NCBI GenBank assembly: GCA_938023075.1
Contig: CALHDG010000032.1
Coordinates: 1 to 54,557 of the forward strand
Length of the DNA: 54,557 nucleotides
DNA from: an uncultured Chitinophagales bacterium
GTDB lineage: Bacteria > Bacteroidota > Bacteroidia > Chitinophagales > JAHDHT01
Reading direction: 5' to 3'
A program made the translations under genes and the position numbers. Numbering within the stretch: position 1 is the stretch's first letter; each line of letters begins with the position of its first letter. This document shows positions 49,407-54,557 of the stretch, in pieces. The notes beneath the pieces are model-generated. The model searched no databases. It was not told the DNA's origin and saw nothing but the letters and a program-made list of their open reading frames with translations.

Positions 49407-52400
49407 CTAAGATTTAATAACCGTAATATAAGCCACGTTTTCGTTTGTCTTATTTTGTAAGAAAATGAAAAACAGCCCGTCTGGTAAAGCAGATAAATCG
49501 ATCTCATGAAAACTATTCGGGGTATCGATCACTTCATAAACTGTTCCGGTAGCAGTCCGAATTTCAATGGTGTAATCAGCTAACAAGCCGGCTATTTGAA
49601 ATTCGTTGGCTTTAAAGCTACTGCCTAAATTAATCTGTTCATCTAAGCATAAATCGGCTTCAACTAAATTACAATTATTGGTTTTAAGGATCGTCTGCAA
49701 CAGCACTTCTTCCTTTTGTTTATGTTTAATGGAAATTAACTGCAAAGCAAATGGAATGCTCGCCATATCAATGGCATGGTAGTTTCCATTGGTGCTTATA
49801 CGTTCATAAAGGCTGCCATCGGCATTTAAAATTTCAATGGTATAATCATCTAACAAACCACCTATTTGAAACTGGCTGTTGTCTGCATTAACATGCAAGT
49901 TGATATCCTGATCGACACAAACATCCATGCCTGCCATGCTTTCGTCATCTGCGCAATTATATTCCAATTCGCAATCTAATATTGGTTCGTTAGCGCATGC
50001 ACAGGTTTCTTCATCAACCAAATCGTTGGTGCAAGGATTATTATCGTTACAATCTTCTATGCTCAATGCACAGTTTTGCAGGTCAACTGTTATTTCTACA
50101 ACATCGGTACTAAACAAATCTCCATCACTTACCGATAACAGAAAAGAAAATTTCTTTCCATCATCCGCATTAGTAATTGTAAAAGAAGGTGTGGCAACAG
50201 TTTCATCATTTAAGACAACACCCTCTGGTGAGTACCATTGGTAAGTTATCTCCTCCCCTTCTGGGTCGAATGAATTACTGCCATTTAATGTATAGATTCC
50301 GGTTGAAGTCAAAAGCATATCCAAACCGGCATCGGCTACTGGAGCTATATTACCTGCATCTTCTATTTGCCAATTGATATAGTTTATACCATTTCCTGAA
50401 ATACCACTGCTGAACTTGTTTAAAGAAGACAGATCAATACCCAGTGAATAAATGCCTGGAGTTAGGTTGAACTGTTCAAAGCCGGTTACTTCATAGCTGG
50501 TTTCCGATACCAATTGAATGGCTAAATTATCGGTATTTAAAGGCGTATTATCAAACAAAAACACCAAGTTAGAGGCTATGTTATCATCCTCTAAAAGTAG
50601 ATCGGTAAATGTAAATTGTAAGGCTTCCGGATGAGCCGTTAAACTTTGATCAGAAGTAAAATTCCATGTGCCACTCAAAGCAGATTCATCAATATAAAGT
50701 GCTAAGTATTGATGACTTTGATTACCATTGGCATCGGTGGCGCGGACTTCTACTGCTGTATTGCCTCCCGGATTAAATAAGGTGGCGACACTATTTGCTC
50801 CGGCAGTTTGATTTTCAAGGCTATGTCGCAAAGTGTAGATGCCGTTATCCACCTGATAAATTTCTACTTGCTGTGCTGCTTCATTCAGATTGAAATTAAC
50901 TGTCAGTTGGTTGGTAGCGGTAATGGCATCTGTTGCTGAATTACCCATATCCGGCGAAACAGACAAACTTGAGACGCTTAGGGTGGATGTTCTGTTTACG
51001 GTCCAATTTGTTTCTTGAATACCTGTCCCCGTGTTGCCTGCTTTATCGGTGATGCTTGCCATATTTACCCGGAAAGTATAAGCACCATTTGGGTAAGTGA
51101 GTTGATCAAAGCTTTCCATTTGATACCACTTTTCATCATTGGTCGTAATATCAATCTGAGAAATATCTAACTCCAAACCATCTTTCCATAAAGACACTGC
51201 TGCCGTATCAAATGGCAACACGGCTTCATCAAAATTAATATTCATACCTGTATAATGTTGATCATCTAAACCGGCATCATTGTAACGCAAAAGATTGACC
51301 AATTGCGGTGCTTGCGTATCAAGCGTTAATGTGATCGATTGTTCGGCTAATCCAAATAGCTCATTGGTTGATAGTATATTGGTCAAATCTATAAGCAATT
51401 CATAATCTCCATCTTCACTCATAAAAGTGCCTAATCCGGTTAGTTCAAATAAAGTACCTTCTACATTGAGTGGTTCAGATATTGTGAAGCTGCCCGTTTG
51501 AGCAACATCATTATACAATATTGAAAAATTACCGGCTAAGGTACTGATGTCAATTGGTAAGTTGAACAAGAGTTGCACCGTATCAAAAGTGTTGCCTAAA
51601 TTGTCTTCGGGCAAACCTATAAATTCTCGTATGGAGGGAACGGATAAAAACTGTGTCCACGTTGCTTGCGCACCAACCGTACCAAAAGTGCCGGTTAAAT
51701 CTTGCACGCCCGCTGCCTGAATTGTAAATACATAGTAGCCATTGCCCGTAGTTATATTTGAAAGATCAATATTGTAAGTAACCGAATCTACTCGAGTTAT
51801 ACTGACTGTATTGTCGATTAAATTAGCACCTCCTTGTACAATCAAATTTAAATCCTCTATACCAAAAGAATTTTCAATAATTGGCTCACTAAAAGTTACG
51901 GTCAAATTTTCAATCTGATCTGCAGTAACCTGTTGCGGCTGTCCTGTAATGCTTTCTACTTCTGGTGGATTCGGATCTTTTGGACTCCAAACCACGGTAT
52001 AACTCACAGCATCAAAACCATTAAACTCATCTACTATATGAAATTTATTTTCGTAGATGGGTTCTTTGCTATCGGGTAAAGTTACGTGGGTAAGCCATGC
52101 ATTTTTTAAAGGAATTTCTTGTCCGTCGCTTCTGGTTACGCTCACTAATTCAAAATTGCCATCACCCGGGTCATCTAATTTAATATAATTCCAGCCTTGG
52201 GCAATTGGGTCAACAGTTAGGGTATTGGTATTGCCTGTGGCTAATATATCGCCGGTGAAGTTGGCGGTATCGGCTTCAAAAACATCGTAAATTAAATTGC
52301 CTTGCGACAGATAAATGGCATCCGGTGTTTCGTTGATATCCTGAATTTCATTCACTAAAAAATCATCTAATGCATCCTCTGCCGTATATACTGAAATGGT

Positions 52401-54557
52401 ACGGATAGACTCGTGTAATTCCACGCCACTTATCAAACTCAAATCTGGATTACCATAACTGCTCAGGTGCACTAAATTGGTTTCGTAGTTAATAAAATGC
52501 CCTAAGAGCGTACTGCTAAAATACCATTGACCCAGCATGGTACTTTGTGGTGGAATATCCCCAAAGGAAATATTGGTTAATCCAAGGTTGATGGCTTCGC
52601 CTTGCAAGTTTGAACCAATTAAATTAAAATTAATGGCTAATCCTTTTTCATTATCAATAATTTCGGGTTGTGCCGATTCTATGCTGACGCCTCTTGCTTC
52701 GCCATAGCCATTGTTTTCTATCATTACAGCCAACTCGCCCGGTATAATGGGTTCAATGGCATCGGTTAGCGGATCGTCTCCGTAAATATCGCGCTGCATA
52801 AAATAGTGCAGAAACAAATCGGGACTTGGGTTAACTTGAAGTGTTGACGGTATTAAGGGAACGGTAACCATTAATCCGGTAAAAGGATCTAAGTAAGCAA
52901 CCGAACCACCAAAAGAATAGCTAATGGGCACGGTTGGGGCAGCACCACTTTCGGGAATAAATAAGATAGTAGCCGAACCTTCCGTTTGAGAAGCGAGTTG
53001 TCCGGTGCCATCTATTCCGGTTAATTTATCAAGTCCGGTTACTTCAATTTGAAAAAGATCGTTACTCAACACATTACCAGGGCCAAGAATTTCTAAGTTT
53101 AAGGTAAAAGAATCTAAGGCTTGGGTAGGATGACCATTAACTATACCCAAAGTGCCTTCAAAGGCTTCACGGGTCATAGTAACTTCCTGGCTTATTTGGA
53201 TGGTAACAGAAGTACATACATTGCTGTCATCACTTTCCCCTTGCTTAACAATAACATCAAGCGACTTCATATACATATCTTCCATATTGTAATATCCTCT
53301 TTCCAGTGCGTATTCGTGTATTACTAAAATTTCACTAAAATATTCTTCTAAAAGATTGCGGTTAACTATGTTTGGATTGCTGGCATTTGGAGCATATATA
53401 CCATTATTCCAGGCAGTTAATGTTTCATTCCAACGAATAACAAAGGCATCAATATCCGTTGCATCAATATCAAACCCAGATAATTCATTTTTAATTTGAA
53501 TAGCGTCCGCAGCATTTATTGGTAAATTAAAATCGGTATATGCACCTAAAGCGACCCCTATTTCAATAATGTTTTCATTATTTGCTAATGTACCGAACAA
53601 TTCTTCTAACCAGGCTAAACGTGCTTCGTATGAAACAAGAGCTTGATCTATATCTTCGGCAGCTTGTAGAATAATAGGAGAAATTTCGGCAGCCGATGAT
53701 CTTTTTAAATATTCCGAAACTCCTCCGCCAATTTTGTTTTCGCCTCCCAAATCGTTAATACAAGTACCAATAGTATAGCCTATGCTAAACGGGCAGCCGA
53801 CTACCGGTAAACAACCGATAACTGCAGCAGCCGTTCCCTTTTCATCACCCAAACCAACACTTGTGCCAATTGAATAACCACAGCCAATAGCACTGGTTGC
53901 CGGTATACAACCTAAAACAGTTCCAAATATGCTACTTAAACATTCCAGACCTCTTAGGTTACAATCTGAAGAAGAAGCTACAACACCAACCGTTCCACTG
54001 GCACCCGGTGCGCCGGCAACACCACCGCCACCGCGCCAAGGTGTTCCGGTACAATTTCTGCCTTCAAATTTCACCAGTTTTCCGCCTTGTTTTGAAATCT
54101 CATCGACACATATATAAGAATATCTGGCACCAATAAAAGCACTGCAGCCCGATTGCATTTTTCTTACATGTTGGTAAGCATCTTTATCCATATTCAAAAA
54201 AGTAGAAATCTCTTTGATCGTACTCAATGGCGCATCGTCTGCAAGTCTGTTTTCAATACCTCTTCGTTGCATAACTACCGGAATTTGTATAGCTTGCTGC
54301 GCCAACAAATCAACCGTTGTGTAATTGGTGATGAATTCATATTCCGCATCTACCGGTAAATTGAGCGATACCTCATTGGCCGTAATTAATCCGTGATTAG
54401 TTAAGGTTACGTAAAAATCGAAGGTTTCATTGCCTTCTAATTGTGGCATTAGCTCTGGGGCTTCCACTGTTACAACGGGTGCTGGTACGTTTGTTTCAAA
54501 CTCCATCACCAAGTCAACTAAATAAGTGTCTTCAATTTCTGTTGGCACCACTTCCCA
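49407..54557 (-). CDS. Giant multidomain T9SS adhesin-like protein, N terminus outside the window
   Basis: More than 1710 residues are visible, and the frame runs off the end at 54557. In order from the visible N terminus: a CARDB-like beta domain; a Gly/Cys-rich segment (about 54130-53740) with SSDCNLRGLECLSSIFGTV and CGYSIGTSVGLG/CPFSIGYTIGTC units; a helical spacer; another CARDB-like part (about 52860-52400); several Big_5/SbsA-type Ig-like domains (LTVTFSEPIIENSFG; MNINFDEAVLPFDTA); a PKD-like domain (NIAPVADAGLDML ... NGSNSFDPEGEEITYQWY); a Cys-rich DCNDNNPCTNDLVDEETC loop; and two tandem sorting-domain-like units (LLDDYTIEILNADGSLYE; LLADYTIEIRTATGTVYE). Export by the T9SS to the surface is predicted, perhaps in adhesion. 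Confidence 0.85.
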   Translation of the reverse strand, partial: WEVVPTEIEDTYLVDLVMEFETNVPAPVVTVEAPELMPQLEGNETFDFYVTLTNHGLITANEVSLNLPVDAEYEFITNYTTVDLLAQQAIQIPVVMQRRGIENRLADDAPLSTIKEISTFLNMDKDAYQHVRKMQSGCSAFIGARYSYICVDEISKQGGKLVKFEGRNCTGTPWRGGGGVAGAPGASGTVGVVASSSDCNLRGLECLSSIFGTVLGCIPATSAIGCGYSIGTSVGLGDEKGTAAAVIGCLPVVGCPFSIGYTIGTCINDLGGENKIGGGVSEYLKRSSAAEISPIILQAAEDIDQALVSYEARLAWLEELFGTLANNENIIEIGVALGAYTDFNLPINAADAIQIKNELSGFDIDATDIDAFVIRWNETLTAWNNGIYAPNASNPNIVNRNLLEEYFSEILVIHEYALERGYYNMEDMYMKSLDVIVKQGESDDSNVCTSVTIQISQEVTMTREAFEGTLGIVNGHPTQALDSFTLNLEILGPGNVLSNDLFQIEVTGLDKLTGIDGTGQLASQTEGSATILFIPESGAAPTVPISYSFGGSVAYLDPFTGLMVTVPLIPSTLQVNPSPDLFLHYFMQRDIYGDDPLTDAIEPIIPGELAVMIENNGYGEARGVSIESAQPEIIDNEKGLAINFNLIGSNLQGEAINLGLTNISFGDIPPQSTMLGQWYFSSTLLGHFINYETNLVHLSSYGNPDLSLISGVELHESIRTISVYTAEDALDDFLVNEIQDINETPDAIYLSQGNLIYDVFEADTANFTGDILATGNTNTLTVDPIAQGWNYIKLDDPGDGNFELVSVTRSDGQEIPLKNAWLTHVTLPDSKEPIYENKFHIVDEFNGFDAVSYTVVWSPKDPNPPEVESITGQPQQVTADQIENLTVTFSEPIIENSFGIEDLNLIVQGGANLIDNTVSITRVDSVTYNIDLSNITTGNGYYVFTIQAAGVQDLTGTFGTVGAQATWTQFLSVPSIREFIGLPEDNLGNTFDTVQLLFNLPIDISTLAGNFSILYNDVAQTGSFTISEPLNVEGTLFELTGLGTFMSEDGDYELLIDLTNILSTNELFGLAEQSITLTLDTQAPQLVNLLRYNDAGLDDQHYTGMNINFDEAVLPFDTAAVSLWKDGLELDISQIDITTNDEKWYQMESFDQLTYPNGAYTFRVNMASITDKAGNTGTGIQETNWTVNRTSTLSVSSLSVSPDMGNSATDAITATNQLTVNFNLNEAAQQVEIYQVDNGIYTLRHSLENQTAGANSVATLFNPGGNTAVEVRATDANGNQSHQYLALYIDESALSGTWNFTSDQSLTAHPEALQFTFTDLLLEDDNIASNLVFLFDNTPLNTDNLAIQLVSETSYEVTGFEQFNLTPGIYSLGIDLSSLNKFSSGISGNGINYINWQIEDAGNIAPVADAGLDMLLTSTGIYTLNGSNSFDPEGEEITYQWYSPEGVVLNDETVATPSFTITNADDGKKFSFLLSVSDGDLFSTDVVEITVDLQNCALSIEDCNDNNPCTNDLVDEETCACANEPILDCELEYNCADDESMAGMDVCVDQDINLHVNADNSQFQIGGLLDDYTIEILNADGSLYERISTNGNYHAIDMASIPFALQLISIKHKQKEEVLLQTILKTNNCNLVEADLCLDEQINLGSSFKANEFQIAGLLADYTIEIRTATGTVYEVIDTPNSFHEIDLSALPDGLFFIFLQNKTNENVAYITVIKS

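Noticed and set aside
1-54557. tRNA, rRNA, CRISPR array, prophage or integron
   Set aside because: No T-loop-like GGTTCGA motifs in a cloverleaf context, no regularly spaced repeats, and no phage or integrase genes were seen on reading both strands.

Overview
The window is chromosomal DNA of a member of the Bacteroidota, probably an environmental gliding or heterotrophic type. The evidence is the AT-rich base composition, several large secreted proteins ending in type IX secretion (T9SS) C-terminal sorting domains, many starts preceded by the phylum's -7 box TAnnTTTG instead of a Shine-Dalgarno sequence, and families typical of the phylum (SCO1 with a small lipoprotein, DUF4230, short AMP nucleosidase, FecI-like ECF sigma factors). 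Nothing in the window allows a genus to be named. No tRNA, rRNA, CRISPR array or intact insertion sequence was seen.

Layout. 1-4646 (minus): a secreted zinc metallopeptidase cut by the window edge, then two T9SS cargo proteins whose genes overlap by ATGA. 5205-6983 (minus): ispD and queA. 7541-9323 (plus): ECF sigma factor, probable anti-sigma factor, MeaB GTPase. 9397-12715 (plus): a second ECF sigma factor followed by four genes of unknown function (a 55-residue peptide, a two-helix membrane protein, a membrane-anchored LEA-like 11-mer repeat protein, and a protein made of 14-residue repeats), closed by a strong terminator. This is the best candidate for an undescribed system, and I read it as a possible self-contained stress regulon. 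12931-17512: a DUF937 protein, an alkylglycerol-monooxygenase-like membrane enzyme, a Pro/Lys/Ala-rich secreted protein and superoxide dismutase. 17611-24907: an Rpn-type nuclease, AMP nucleosidase, a trans-3-hydroxyproline dehydratase-like enzyme, CsaA, a MoeB-rhodanese fusion, free methionine-R-sulfoxide reductase and a transglutaminase-like protein.

25156-31882: DUF4230, lipoprotein plus SCO1, a one-chain acetate kinase/PduL fusion, a metallophosphoesterase, a second fatty-acid-hydroxylase family enzyme and a HAD phosphatase. 32145-40607: an exopolysaccharide-type sugar phosphotransferase with an oxidoreductase and lipoprotein upstream, a folE plus 6-pyruvoyl-tetrahydropterin-synthase pair, a fatty-alcohol-oxidase-like GMC flavoprotein and a beta-propeller protein. 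40815-49274: a GbsR/MarR regulator, a truncated ATP-binding protein, nadD, murQ, a T9SS protein and an acetyl-CoA acetyltransferase. 49407 to the end: a giant multidomain T9SS adhesin-like protein whose N terminus lies outside the window.

Between genes there are at least two dispersed repeat families. One lies at a fixed orientation just after stop codons in five places. The other is bounded by CGTCAT/ATGACG. There is also a CCCC/GGGG-closed multi-hairpin element, a candidate small RNA near 40650-40792 with its own promoter and terminator, and an orphan T9SS sorting-domain fragment at 43602-43766. Possible functional links: folE/PTPS supply a pterin that the AGMO-like hydroxylase could need; acetyl-CoA thiolase and the AckA-PduL fusion both act on acetyl-CoA; SodA, MsrC and the ECF operons point to oxidative and envelope stress handling.
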